IMG/VR virus record: IMGVR_UViG_3300021392_000010
Coordinates: 1 to 44,646 of that record
Reading direction: 5' to 3' (one strand)
DNA: 44,646 nucleotides
Source of the DNA: a virus
The position numbers and the translations under genes are program-made. Of this stretch, positions 16,823 through 25,223 are shown in pieces. The notes beneath the pieces are model-generated. The model was not told the origin of the DNA. It saw nothing but the letters and a program-made list of their open reading frames with translations, and did not search any database. The stretch's first letter is position 1. Each line of letters begins with the position of its first letter.

Positions 16823-16964
16823 TTGAAAATTGCTAATTGCTAATTGCTAATTGAAAATAGGAGTCAGTAACCAGGAGTCAGGATAGATTGATTTTCATTC
16901 ATAGTGGTGAAAAAATATTTTATTGGACTGCCTTCTAAATTCTAAATTCTAAATTCCCAACTCA

Positions 16965-17897
16965 TCATGCTTTCACCGGGATATCAATATAGCGACAATC
17001 GGTAGGATAATCAAAGATTGCAGGAGTGATACAAGAAAACATCGGGTAGATTCTTCTTAATCCATCCGTCCGAATGTACTCCTCTGGAGCTAGCATTGCC
17101 ACCTGCTCCTCAATGTGGCGATTAATGATATCAGGCTCCTTAGGATAGAGCATGATGCGGTCTTTCCCAACCCCTGGTCTAGTTATCCCGGAGCTATCTA
17201 TTTGGGCAGCTTCTAGTTCTTTGATCTTAGTAATCATCAAATCAGGATAAAGCTGCTCCAACCTTTCCTTAACACTAATAGTTCCTAGGGAATTTTCCAA
17301 ACTAACTATTAGATGGTGAGGGTCTTTTGGCAGTAGTAAATCTGTAGGGTAGTCGGTAACAAAGTTATCTGTAAGACTCTCGATAACGTCTACGAAAAAA
17401 TCCAAACACTGCTGATAGGTTGAAGTGTAGATGTTAAATGCACTGTTATCTGTAGCAACTAGTCCATTGACCAAAAAGCCAGGGAAGTTGAGGTTAGGAA
17501 CACCCAATGCCGTGAATTTATTGGTTCGTTGAGCGATCGCTTTTCTCGCTACCGCCATCCGTCGCTGAAATCGATCTAGATTGAATGCGTGGTAATGCTG
17601 AGCATTGTAAGCCCTTTCTTCCTGCAAGCTCAAGGGGAACCCAGATGCAACCATGTAGATTGGGTATCTATCCTCATCTAGGGATATATCCACTACTGGA
17701 ATATTGGTAGCAGCATCAGATACCAAATCTGCATCCCCAAATTCGTTGATCTTTTCATAGGCGATTTCTTTCATGCCTGGAGCAAGATCAACCATAGTTG
17801 GGATTAAGTCCCCATTCTCAAAGTACATGGTTCGGTATCTCGGTTCTAATACCTTCTCCATGCGTTGAGTAAGGTCTTCATACAAAAAAGCAGGCAT
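16965..17897 (-). CDS. major capsid protein (DUF2184-type)
   Basis: 310 residues with AGGAGGA before ATG. Layout is that of a HK97-fold capsid of the DUF2184 kind: an N-terminal segment with YRTMYFENGD, ARKAIAQRTNKFTALGVPNLNFPGFLVNG in the centre (the glycine-rich loop after the long spine helix), then TDLLLPKDPHHLIVSL and a late block LAPEEYIRTDGLRRIYPMFS that is typical of the family's C-terminal strand pair. Context agrees: just downstream of a cement-type protein and a DUF2213 protein, which accompany this capsid in many prophages. Confidence 0.85.
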   Translation of the reverse strand: MPAFLYEDLTQRMEKVLEPRYRTMYFENGDLIPTMVDLAPGMKEIAYEKINEFGDADLVSDAATNIPVVDISLDEDRYPIYMVASGFPLSLQEERAYNAQHYHAFNLDRFQRRMAVARKAIAQRTNKFTALGVPNLNFPGFLVNGLVATDNSAFNIYTSTYQQCLDFFVDVIESLTDNFVTDYPTDLLLPKDPHHLIVSLENSLGTISVKERLEQLYPDLMITKIKELEAAQIDSSGITRPGVGKDRIMLYPKEPDIINRHIEEQVAMLAPEEYIRTDGLRRIYPMFSCITPAIFDYPTDCRYIDIPVKA

Positions 17898-17954
17898 CAG
17901 TCCTCCTGGAAATTTAGAATTTAGAATTTAGAATTTAGAATTGGAGCATTCCCT

Positions 17955-17996
17955 ATTCCTCATTCCCCATTACTCATTACTCATTACTCATTCTTC
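17955..17996. repeat. heptamer repeat, CATTACT family
   Basis: Tandem CATTACT units with 7-bp period between the capsid and cement-type genes, after an AATTTAG array at about 17910-17942. Confidence 0.8.
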
Positions 17997-18531
17997 ATAT
18001 CATTCTCAATTCCAAAATTCCCACTCCCATTTCCCCAGCCACTGGAGCAGGTGAAGATTTAAGGAAAGTAGCATTAGGAATTGCGCTCGCATTTGCAGTA
18101 TCCGCATCCTTCCTGAAACACCCTGTAATCCCCGTTGTTCCAGGCGTTGCTGTGTGCCTCAAAAATACAGGATCTCCACGACTTACATCAGAATCAATAA
18201 ATACAGCTATTCCAAGGGCACGACGACAGATGGAAACCTCCCTATCCTTGGGATAACCAACCCATCCCGTAGCATCATCCAGGGTGTAGCCGCTGCGTTT
18301 CTCAAAGGTGTCAGTGCAGTAGGTAATCCCCTCAAACTTCCCATTAGCATCAGCTGGTAAAATCACCTTCCCCGTCGCACCTTCCCCAGTACCAGCAACC
18401 ACACCTAAACCAAACGGCAGAATTACGCCTGTGCCGTTAGTGAATGTCCAAATTTGAGCATCATCGAGGGTAACTAGTTCCCCTGGCTCATAGGACTTTT
18501 CAATAATCAGGTCATAATTAGTTACTGGCAT
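17995..18531 (-). CDS. capsid cement/decoration-type protein
   Basis: 178 residues, AAGGAG before ATG. Sequence rich in Gly, Thr and Asp with short strands (GVILPFGLGVVAGTGEG, GDPVFLRHTATPGTTG, MGVGILELRMI), in keeping with DUF2190-like or similar small-barrel proteins that lock capsomers together. It lies between the scaffold/protease-type gene, which it overlaps by 14 bp, and the capsid gene. The overlap indicates coupled translation. Family is suggested by pattern, role by order. Confidence 0.65.
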   Translation of the reverse strand: MPVTNYDLIIEKSYEPGELVTLDDAQIWTFTNGTGVILPFGLGVVAGTGEGATGKVILPADANGKFEGITYCTDTFEKRSGYTLDDATGWVGYPKDREVSICRRALGIAVFIDSDVSRGDPVFLRHTATPGTTGITGCFRKDADTANASAIPNATFLKSSPAPVAGEMGVGILELRMI

Positions 18532-19684
18532 TACGTCTACTCCTTAAATATGCTCCTTCGTAATTAGCTACCACTCTGGAACGTTGTCTAGGTTCTACCC
18601 CATCTGTCCTCTGGTTGTTTTTCTTGGTTAAAAATCGGTCTGTTTTTCTCGGACTTCTACCTTTGACCCCTTCCCAAAGACCATCAATATAGCTATCACT
18701 CTTCCCATCTAAGTCAAGCTTAGGATCGATCAGTGCGATCGCAGCTGCTTTAATCTGTGATGGGGTTAGTTTACTATCAATCTCAAGTTTGTCAGACCCA
18801 ACTACCGGAATAACTTGGTTCCAGGCATCAAATCTAGCTTGTACTGCTGCCTCTATCTCCTCAGAACCATCACCCTGACTCTCAGCTGCATCCAGCCTTC
18901 CCTGTAATTGGTCTTTTTCCGTTTGCAGCTCCCCAATCTTCCCCTCTGCTCCTTCTAAATCTTTGGTGAGACTGTCAATTCGAGTTTGTAAGGCTGTAAT
19001 CGCATCCTTCACATCATCAGCCACATCCTTTAAAATTCGCTGATCCTTCTCATCAATCCTTACTATTAGATCACTCACATTCAGCTTCTCCTCTTTACTA
19101 TCGTTATTAAACAAGAAATACAGAGGTTCTACTACGGCGTCTCCTGTATCAAATCTTAGGGTTAAGTTTTGTCCTCCTCTACCCTGTCCTGGTAGGAGTG
19201 GTGCTGCTATATGATCATATAGCCATCTGATTTGCTCAAAAACCCCATCATCTCGCTCTCTCAAATCCTTCAACAAATAGCTAGAGCTAGCTTCTGGAGT
19301 TTTCCCTTCTGCCAGCAAGCGATCGATAATTTCCACCCCTCGGTAATCATCAATGATAGCTTCAGCAATCAGCTTGCCATCCTCCCTGCCAACTGTTCCC
19401 AGCAAATGCCCAACCTTTAAACCATCGCGGTTGAGATTATAGCGGCGACTCTTGGGGTGGGTAAGAATAATCGGCAAACCAACGACTGAACGCACCGATT
19501 CATCATTGAGCAAGCCTTCTTCAGTAACAACCTCTACTCGCTTTTGAACCTTACCATTCTCACCTGGAGAAAGATACGTCAAAGGAACACCCACCTCCCC
19601 TAGGGTGATGTGAGTCCAGTATCTGCCATCAGCCTTCTTCTCCCACGGCAAAGGGGTGTATTTGTCTAAGCGTAGTAAACTCAT
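18518..19684 (-). CDS. DUF2213 protein, putative prohead protease/scaffold
   Basis: 388 residues. The N-terminal 160 residues match the DUF2213 type: LPIILTHPKSRR, KVGHLLGTV, GKLIAEAIIDDYRGVEII and KTPEASSSYLL, thought to be a maturation protease. About residues 205-270 form a coiled coil (ITALQTRIDSLTKDLEGAEG), a usual scaffold feature. The combination upstream of the capsid gene is the head-assembly arrangement of many siphoviruses and myoviruses. Protease activity is not proved by a triad I can place with certainty. Confidence 0.78.
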   Translation of the reverse strand: MSLLRLDKYTPLPWEKKADGRYWTHITLGEVGVPLTYLSPGENGKVQKRVEVVTEEGLLNDESVRSVVGLPIILTHPKSRRYNLNRDGLKVGHLLGTVGREDGKLIAEAIIDDYRGVEIIDRLLAEGKTPEASSSYLLKDLRERDDGVFEQIRWLYDHIAAPLLPGQGRGGQNLTLRFDTGDAVVEPLYFLFNNDSKEEKLNVSDLIVRIDEKDQRILKDVADDVKDAITALQTRIDSLTKDLEGAEGKIGELQTEKDQLQGRLDAAESQGDGSEEIEAAVQARFDAWNQVIPVVGSDKLEIDSKLTPSQIKAAAIALIDPKLDLDGKSDSYIDGLWEGVKGRSPRKTDRFLTKKNNQRTDGVEPRQRSRVVANYEGAYLRSRRNASN

Positions 19685-19724
19685 CCCTTTAAGCTATCAC
19701 ACCAGTTAAGCTATCACAATCACC

Positions 19725-19761
19725 AAAAGATCTGTGACCAATGATTGGTCATAGATCTTTT
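19725..19761. terminator. two-way intrinsic terminator-like hairpin, contains TGACCAATGATTGGTCA
   Basis: AAAAGATCT and AGATCTTTT arms surround the perfect palindrome TGACCAATGATTGGTCA (19735-19751), giving 18-bp arms with one mismatch and T runs on both strands. It overlaps the last codons of the portal gene, so it would end or attenuate transcription between portal and DUF2213 genes. Confidence 0.6.
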
Positions 19762-21620
19762 GCTACTTCCATAAAGTCTGCCGCTGTCACCGTCGCCAGC
19801 TGCTCCCATTCCTCGTCGGTAAGCAATTGATCTGAATCATTCCTTATTTCTATTTGAGATCTCATCACTTCCCTAATGCCACCAAAAAACTCTTCTGGCA
19901 TTACCTGTTTGTAAATCGCCTCAGCTTCGGACTTTGACTCAACACCAATGAAGAGTTTCTCCTCATCAAACTTTCCATCAATATATTGTGCGATCGCAAA
20001 TATCTTCGGTGAGTTCAACTTAGTCCCCACATAGACATCCAATGCCATACCATCAGCACCCTTAGTCTTCTGGATATGTCCATAGCCAACAGGCAGCATT
20101 TTGCCGTGGCGTAACTGAAAGGGAAGATATTGTAGTCCTATCTTCAGTCCATTCCACTCAATAATCCGTTGTACTGGAGCAGCATCATCTGTCCGAACTA
20201 CTACATTCCGCTGCTCTATCACATCCTCTCTATCAGATTCTCCCTTCTCAGACAAAACATAATGCGGGGAAAACTGGGAACCTTCATACCCGGTGCGGAC
20301 TTCTTCTGGTGCGATCGCTCCAATTTCTGTTAGAATTTTTGACCGCTCAGCTGCTAACTTTTCATATTCCATCCTCTCACTATCAGTTAGTTGTAGGTCG
20401 AAGGGCACTTCAATATCCCATAGTTCAGGAAGCTTGCCTTTTGATGGGGAATCCTTAGCCAAAAAAGCATAGGTTAGCAACTTCCGCAGATTACTAACCC
20501 AACCATAAGCATAATCCTGTACCAAAATTGCCCATTCCGATCGCATCGCTAACCCTTGATTATTGGTTAGTCCCTGGCTCCCTATCTCCCCAAACAACTT
20601 AAACTTGGGAATACCTGACACCGCCGCCCAACGATTTTCCAAGGATTCCATAATATCCTTAGCACCACCGTAGGAACGGTTCACACTCCCTGGCTCCTCA
20701 TTTTCCAAATCGTAGTAGATACCCCGAACCACAGACTTACCCATATCCAAAGCAAGGGAGCGTTTGATGATCTGCTGCTCTCCTTCATTGGTTCCCTCCT
20801 CCTGGTCTTGTAGAAGCCTCTCTCCTAATCCCTTCATACCAAGGGTGAACACATCATAATCAGCTAGCATCGCAGAACCCGCCTTGATGCCTTGGAGCCA
20901 ATCAACATAAGCATCGTACATACTTTGGATCACACTCACACCGTCGTCATTTAATCCAGTCCTGAAGTGATTACGGCGACTATAGATTCTGTTTCCCCAA
21001 AAAGGTAGGATTCGAGATTTGTGGATTTTTTCCCCATATTGTTGGTCTGATACATGAGAATAGAGACGGTAGAATAATGGTTGTCTAGTCCTGTTATTCC
21101 CCCAATCTGGATATAGTTCCCAACAATCGTAAACCTGTAACCACCTCACAGATTTAATATTATTTTTATCGACGGGTTCACTAAATTCCGTACCATCATC
21201 AATACCAATTAAGATATAAGCCTTGCCAAACTGACGGGCTAGGATAGCTGCAATCGGAAAAGCATCATTAGCACCATAAATTTCTGCTTCATCTTCTTCT
21301 TGAGTTTTGTCCTCCCTGTTGCCTAATTCTGCTATATACTCCATCATTAAATCAGGGAGATTATCACCAGATTTGTTATTAGCTATTGCCAATTGAAACC
21401 AAGCTTTAGCAGCACATTCAGGGTATAAACAGACAGTTTTTCTGAGTAACTCATCCCGATAAGGTAAAGCTTCTAAAGAATTTCGGTTGAGGCGAGACTT
21501 TCCTATATTAACTTGGGCATTCTCTGTTTTGGAGCGGCTTGTTCCAATCCCAGTATAAGGATTGCCCAGAGCAGCAAATGCTCTAAATAAACCCTCAGAA
21601 TCAGTGCGAAGTTCACTCAT
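19749..21620 (-). CDS. phage portal protein (DUF1073-type) fused to a pyrophosphatase-like domain
   Basis: 623 residues. Residues about 1-465 are a DUF1073-type portal: a dodecameric ring at the capsid vertex through which DNA passes. Visible: RILPFWGNRIY, SVIQSMYDAYVDWLQGI, a LENRWAAVSGIPKFKLFGE stretch and NNQGLAMRSEWAILVQ. From about 473 to the end is an extra domain with LPVGYGHIQKTKGADGMALD, VYVG and FIGVESKSEAEAIY, like the InPase domain known from phage polyvalent proteins, then a helical tail. Portal proteins lack this domain in classic phages, so the fusion is unusual. The portal family's naming after the anti-CBASS protein Acb1 is not evidence of that activity here. Confidence 0.83.
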   Translation of the reverse strand: MSELRTDSEGLFRAFAALGNPYTGIGTSRSKTENAQVNIGKSRLNRNSLEALPYRDELLRKTVCLYPECAAKAWFQLAIANNKSGDNLPDLMMEYIAELGNREDKTQEEDEAEIYGANDAFPIAAILARQFGKAYILIGIDDGTEFSEPVDKNNIKSVRWLQVYDCWELYPDWGNNRTRQPLFYRLYSHVSDQQYGEKIHKSRILPFWGNRIYSRRNHFRTGLNDDGVSVIQSMYDAYVDWLQGIKAGSAMLADYDVFTLGMKGLGERLLQDQEEGTNEGEQQIIKRSLALDMGKSVVRGIYYDLENEEPGSVNRSYGGAKDIMESLENRWAAVSGIPKFKLFGEIGSQGLTNNQGLAMRSEWAILVQDYAYGWVSNLRKLLTYAFLAKDSPSKGKLPELWDIEVPFDLQLTDSERMEYEKLAAERSKILTEIGAIAPEEVRTGYEGSQFSPHYVLSEKGESDREDVIEQRNVVVRTDDAAPVQRIIEWNGLKIGLQYLPFQLRHGKMLPVGYGHIQKTKGADGMALDVYVGTKLNSPKIFAIAQYIDGKFDEEKLFIGVESKSEAEAIYKQVMPEEFFGGIREVMRSQIEIRNDSDQLLTDEEWEQLATVTAADFMEVAKDL

Positions 21621-21701
21621 GGGAAAAATTTAGAATTTAGAATTTAGAATTTAGAATTGTTTTTTTTCTTTTCTACGAGAGGCTACGCCAACATTCTTCA
21701 T

Positions 21702-22112
21702 TCATATCACATTTGCTCCTAACAATCCCGTTACAATATTGCCAGTTTCAGCCTTACAGCCACAGTTGAGCCGCTGCCTAAGCGTATTCGTCTGCCAACA
21801 CTGGTCAATTTTCAACCCACAATCAGCTGATTCTTGCAAGGTAAGTAGTGAGGTGATTATTGGAGTTAATTCCTCTGGTTTTAGCCACTTTGCTCCATCT
21901 CCTTCTATGAGCTGCGATCGCGAGATTGCACTCCACAAGGGCAAGAAGTAAGCTGCTACTAAGTAAGGTCGATAATTAGTAGTTCCTGTACTATCAGTAC
22001 CAGCTGAAGCAGTCAAAATAGCTGTTATTTCAGCGTCCTTTGAGGTATCAGTTACACCAAGGTTAGATTTAGCGATCGCAAGGGCTGTCGTTATATCGGT
22101 AAACATTGTCAT
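21702..22112 (-). CDS. head-tail connector-like protein (tentative)
   Basis: 136 residues; ATG at 22112, with a second ATG two codons in. Helical N-terminus (TDITTALAIAKSNLGVTD) then a long helix region (YLVAAYFLPLWSAISRSQ) and a Cys-bearing C-terminus (LNCGCKAETGN). Size, helix content and place between terminase and portal genes recall gp6-like connectors or head completion proteins, but no signature proves it. The neighbouring 217 bp toward the terminase hold a large CCTGCCT array. Confidence 0.5.
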   Translation of the reverse strand: MTMFTDITTALAIAKSNLGVTDTSKDAEITAILTASAGTDSTGTTNYRPYLVAAYFLPLWSAISRSQLIEGDGAKWLKPEELTPIITSLLTLQESADCGLKIDQCWQTNTLRQRLNCGCKAETGNIVTGLLGANVI

Positions 22113-22215
22113 TGAATACTACATTATCGTTTCGAGAAACTAAAAATGAAACAGGATATCTGAATACTTTGATATGACTAGTTTCTAACTTCTTTTTGGC
22201 AATAAAAACTCTTGT

Positions 22216-22289
22216 TCCTCCTGCCTCCTGCCTCCTGCCTCCTGCCTCCTGCCTCCTGCCTCCTGCCTCCTGCCTCCTGCCTCCTGCCT
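22216..22289. repeat. CCTGCCT heptamer array
   Basis: About ten perfect tandem copies of a 7-bp unit between the terminase and connector-like genes. Typical cyanobacterial STRR. Confidence 0.92.
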
Positions 22290-22312
22290 TCTAATCATTA
22301 CTCATTTTCCCA

Positions 22313-22328
22313 TGACCAATTATCGGTC
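22313..22328. promoter_or_regulatory. operator-like palindrome TGACCAATTATCGGTC
   Basis: Near-copy of the palindrome in 19725-19761 and of the site at 28714-28728. It lies just beyond the stop of the large terminase gene. Confidence 0.4.
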
Positions 22329-22329
22329 G

Positions 22330-23946
22330 TTAGGTAAGGAGCAACGGATTGATTGGTGGTGAGGCATGATATCCATAGATAGCAGCATCTCCACAATTAG
22401 GACTTCTTCCTAATCTTTGTTTGGTTTTAGCTTTATCCTCAATTTTAATCTGACCCTTGGCTGTTTCCTCATAGAAAGTATTAGCCCAATCTTCCATCAG
22501 TTCCTCCTCATAATCACCCAATGGTGCGATCGCTAGTTCCCTTTTCTCCAGCGCTTCTCTCACTTCCCAAAACTGCTCAGCTTTGAGGTTAGCAAAGCGC
22601 TCTTTGTCTTTAGCTGCCAATCCCCAGCGGATACCCCTAGCATAAACACGCTCTCTCTTGATAATGTCAAGGGCTCCAGCACCTACCCCAACGTTATCAA
22701 CCCCAACAGTACCTGATCCATGCTGCTTGATATCAGCAGTCACCATAGCAGCGGCTCTACCTGTATCAAGTTCATCACCTAATGTTGGTTGCGATCGCAC
22801 AGACCATAATACCGAACCCTGCCAGCGGGATAAAGCATGATCATCTCCACCATCCCCTACATCTAATCCATATCGAGGTTTGTGACGTTTCAGCTTCCCC
22901 TTCCATTCTGATGGTGTAAGCTGGTCAAACTTGACCCTTGCCATGAGGAAATAACGACGAGGGATGATAGACTGTCCAGAATCAAGAGGAAACCTTGCCT
23001 CTACCCGTGATTCCCAAAAAGCACTGCCCTCCCCATACTTAATCCTGGCATTCTCAATCCACTCTACCGAAATAGCTCCCTTAATCTCAAAGGCTCCAAC
23101 ACGAGCTAAATATTCCTTCATCGTTGCTCGTGCCGTTTTCCCCCAATTCTCCCTATCTAGCACTTTCCCTTGATCATCAAATAGATACTCTTGCAACTCT
23201 GGCTTAATCCTGTGAATGCCATCCGATTCCTCTCGATATGCCCATGCCACATTAGGATGAGTCCAGGCGGGAATTCTAATATGCGATCGCTTACAGGCTT
23301 GAGCAAAGGGTGTCCCATCAGCTAATGGGTTACCAATCCTTAGCATCCGGTTGTTGCTTCCCACCAAACAGGAATCAGCACCCTCATCAATCTCTGGGGA
23401 AATACCACAAGCCTCATCCTCTATCAGTAATAACTTATCCTTGTGGATACCCTGGAAACCATTAGAGTCTGTACTCCTGGAGGTAAAACCAAATGCTCTA
23501 GCATCCTCATTGAGTTTAATAAATAGCTCTCCCGAACGCCCACCAAACTTGTACTTGTTGAGTCCATAGCTTTTCCGAGCCTCACTCCAAAGAATCTGCT
23601 TCACTTGCCTCTCAGTAGGTGCTGTAGTGATACACAACCCCTGTACAGCAAACACCCAGTAAGGTATTAATACACTACCCGAAACATGAGATTTCCCTAT
23701 GCCGTGTGATGCCTGAACATTAGTAACCTTGTTATCGCGCACACTGTGGAGAATAGCTATCACATCTGGTGTGAGGTAGGGTATCCCTAAAACCTCATAA
23801 GCAAATTCAACTGGCTTACCCTCATAATGGGAGAAGTTGCGACCCTTACTCGATAGTTCCAGGGAGTTCCTGCGTAGTATGGCTACCGTTTTGGGAGTGT
23901 AGCCGACTTTTTTGGGAGTCGAGCCATTCTTGGATAAGTGCCTCAT
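22330..23946 (-). CDS. terminase large subunit
   Basis: 538 residues. The packaging motor: an N-terminal ATPase drives DNA into the head and a C-terminal nuclease cuts it. Walker A is ASHGIGKS at residues 79-86, Walker B with catalytic Glu is LLLIEDEA at 172-179, and a coupling-type SNNRMLRIGNP follows. The nuclease domain opens with RYGLDVGDGGDDHA, giving a first metal-binding Asp; a later LKAEQFWEVREALE and RSPNCGDAAIYGYH fit the family. It overlaps the small subunit gene by 101 bp, which is long, but no better downstream start was found. Confidence 0.9.
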   Translation of the reverse strand: MRHLSKNGSTPKKVGYTPKTVAILRRNSLELSSKGRNFSHYEGKPVEFAYEVLGIPYLTPDVIAILHSVRDNKVTNVQASHGIGKSHVSGSVLIPYWVFAVQGLCITTAPTERQVKQILWSEARKSYGLNKYKFGGRSGELFIKLNEDARAFGFTSRSTDSNGFQGIHKDKLLLIEDEACGISPEIDEGADSCLVGSNNRMLRIGNPLADGTPFAQACKRSHIRIPAWTHPNVAWAYREESDGIHRIKPELQEYLFDDQGKVLDRENWGKTARATMKEYLARVGAFEIKGAISVEWIENARIKYGEGSAFWESRVEARFPLDSGQSIIPRRYFLMARVKFDQLTPSEWKGKLKRHKPRYGLDVGDGGDDHALSRWQGSVLWSVRSQPTLGDELDTGRAAAMVTADIKQHGSGTVGVDNVGVGAGALDIIKRERVYARGIRWGLAAKDKERFANLKAEQFWEVREALEKRELAIAPLGDYEEELMEDWANTFYEETAKGQIKIEDKAKTKQRLGRSPNCGDAAIYGYHASPPINPLLLT

Positions 23947-24430
23947 CTTGAATAATTACCTTATATCCATGCTTCTCCAGAAATGCGATCGCAGCATTCA
24001 CATCCTCTTCAATTGGTCGGGGTATCACCCGCTCAATTGCCCATTTCGGAGTAGGTCGATACTCGGTATGTTCCTCGGTAACTGTTTCCTCATCATACCA
24101 ACCCAACTTTGCCGGTTGCTCATCCTTGCCAGGAATGAAGTGATCTAATCTCCTAGTTTTCTTAGTTGTCCACTTGATCTTTTGTCCACCCTCCAAGGCT
24201 TCTGTCAATCTTTCCAGCGCCAAGCCTTTTTGATATTTGGGGCATCTTCTCCGAAAATTCTCCCTTGCGCGTACAACCGCCTGCAAGAACTGAGGATGTC
24301 GATTCATCCAAGTATAAAAAGTCCTTTCAGAAATCCCTCCAGCCAACCAGCCTACCTCATCGCCTCCCTCTGTTGCGATCGCTTCACAGATTATTTCCTG
24401 TATCTGTTGGCTGTATCGAGATCGTGCCAT
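23846..24430 (-). CDS. terminase small subunit-like protein
   Basis: 194 residues. N-terminal helix-turn-helix (IICEAIATEGGDEVGWLAGG then ISERTFYTWMNRHPQFLQAV) for recognising the packaging site, a middle oligomerisation part (LERLTEALEGG) and a C-terminal tail. It overlaps the large subunit gene, as terminase pairs often do. No catalytic site, as expected. Family call rests on the HTH, the size and position. Confidence 0.8.
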   Translation of the reverse strand: MARSRYSQQIQEIICEAIATEGGDEVGWLAGGISERTFYTWMNRHPQFLQAVVRARENFRRRCPKYQKGLALERLTEALEGGQKIKWTTKKTRRLDHFIPGKDEQPAKLGWYDEETVTEEHTEYRPTPKWAIERVIPRPIEEDVNAAIAFLEKHGYKVIIQDEALIQEWLDSQKSRLHSQNGSHTTQELPGTIE

Positions 24431-24488
24431 GTTAAAAAACTGGGGTATTCTATCCTCCCCAGTTTAACTCGATACTATGTGATTTATA

Positions 24489-25019
24489 CTACGCAACCTC
24501 TAAAGCATCCCAGACAAAAGACTTATTTGTCCCTATAATGCAATTCTCCTGATCCTCTAAAAAGTAAATCGACACTCCTTTTAAAGATAGAAAAAATGCT
24601 AGCTCCTCATCTGTTACTGAATCTAACTCCTTCTCAAAGTAACCAACCACTTCACTAATTGGTACATATGTTTTAGTTGTCCACTCCTTAATTTGCTTGT
24701 CTTCCACAGTCTTGTCTGGTAGAAAGTGAGTTTCTATCCCGTTTTCTATGATCAGAGTCACATTCCTTTCTGGGAGCTTTTCATCTTCTACCTCATCAGC
24801 TTTCTTCGGTTCTGTTTGTTCTTTCTCCGGTTCTGTTAGTTGTTGAACTTTACCCTTATTTTCCTTTAACCACTCCTCAACCTTAGCCAGGTTCTGTAAT
24901 TCCACATTCCCTTTCTTTCCTTTTTGCTTTAGGTTGTATCCTCCCCCTTTCTTCTTCTCCAAGGTGTACCCTAATGCACTAACTTCTGACTTAAGAGTTT
25001 CAAAATTTTTCCTTGCCAT
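24489..25019 (-). CDS. hypothetical phage early-region protein
   Basis: 176 residues from ATG at 25019, supported by AAGGAG; an earlier in-frame start exists but lacks a site. Not recognised. N-terminus is basic, with LKSEVSALGYTLEKKKGGGY, a short strand-helix shape seen in small DNA- or RNA-binding domains, then a Lys/Glu-rich linker (about 60-90), then a C-terminal domain with ITEEL-like helices (VTDEELAFFLSLKGVSIYFL). First gene upstream of the terminases. Confidence 0.65.
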   Translation of the reverse strand: MARKNFETLKSEVSALGYTLEKKKGGGYNLKQKGKKGNVELQNLAKVEEWLKENKGKVQQLTEPEKEQTEPKKADEVEDEKLPERNVTLIIENGIETHFLPDKTVEDKQIKEWTTKTYVPISEVVGYFEKELDSVTDEELAFFLSLKGVSIYFLEDQENCIIGTNKSFVWDALEVA

Positions 25020-25062
25020 TTTATTCTCCTTGTTTACGCATCTCAATCAAAATCGGTGTATG

Positions 25063-25094
25063 CTAACCCACCCCTAACCCCTCCCAGGAGGGGA
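25063..25094. repeat. dispersed GC-rich repeat (second copy inside the RT gene)
   Basis: CTAACCCACCCCTAACCCC followed by TCCCAGGAGGGGA, with an inverted CCCTCC/GGAGGG core. An almost identical copy, in reverse orientation, lies in the reverse transcriptase gene at 33872-33905. Confidence 0.8.
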
Positions 25095-25103
25095 ATTAGA
25101 AGC

Positions 25104-25223
25104 TCTCCCTCCTGCCTCCTCCTGCCTCCTGCCTCCTGCCTCCTGCCTTCTGCTGCCTTCTGTCTTCTGCCTCCTCCTGCCTTCTGCCTCCTGCCTCCTG
25201 CCTTCTGCCTCCTCCTGCCTCCT
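25104..25223. repeat. CCTGCCT/CTTCTGC heptamer array
   Basis: About 120 bp of tandem variants of CCTCCTG and CTTCTGC; its end touches the stop codon of the DUF932 gene. Confidence 0.88.

Noticed and set aside
19749-21620. Anti-CBASS (Acb1) function for the portal
   Set aside because: The family name in some databases covers both; nothing here shows the nuclease, whereas portal features are clear.
22216-22289. CRISPR-like array
   Set aside because: Direct tandem units of 7 bp without spacers; a short tandem repeat.
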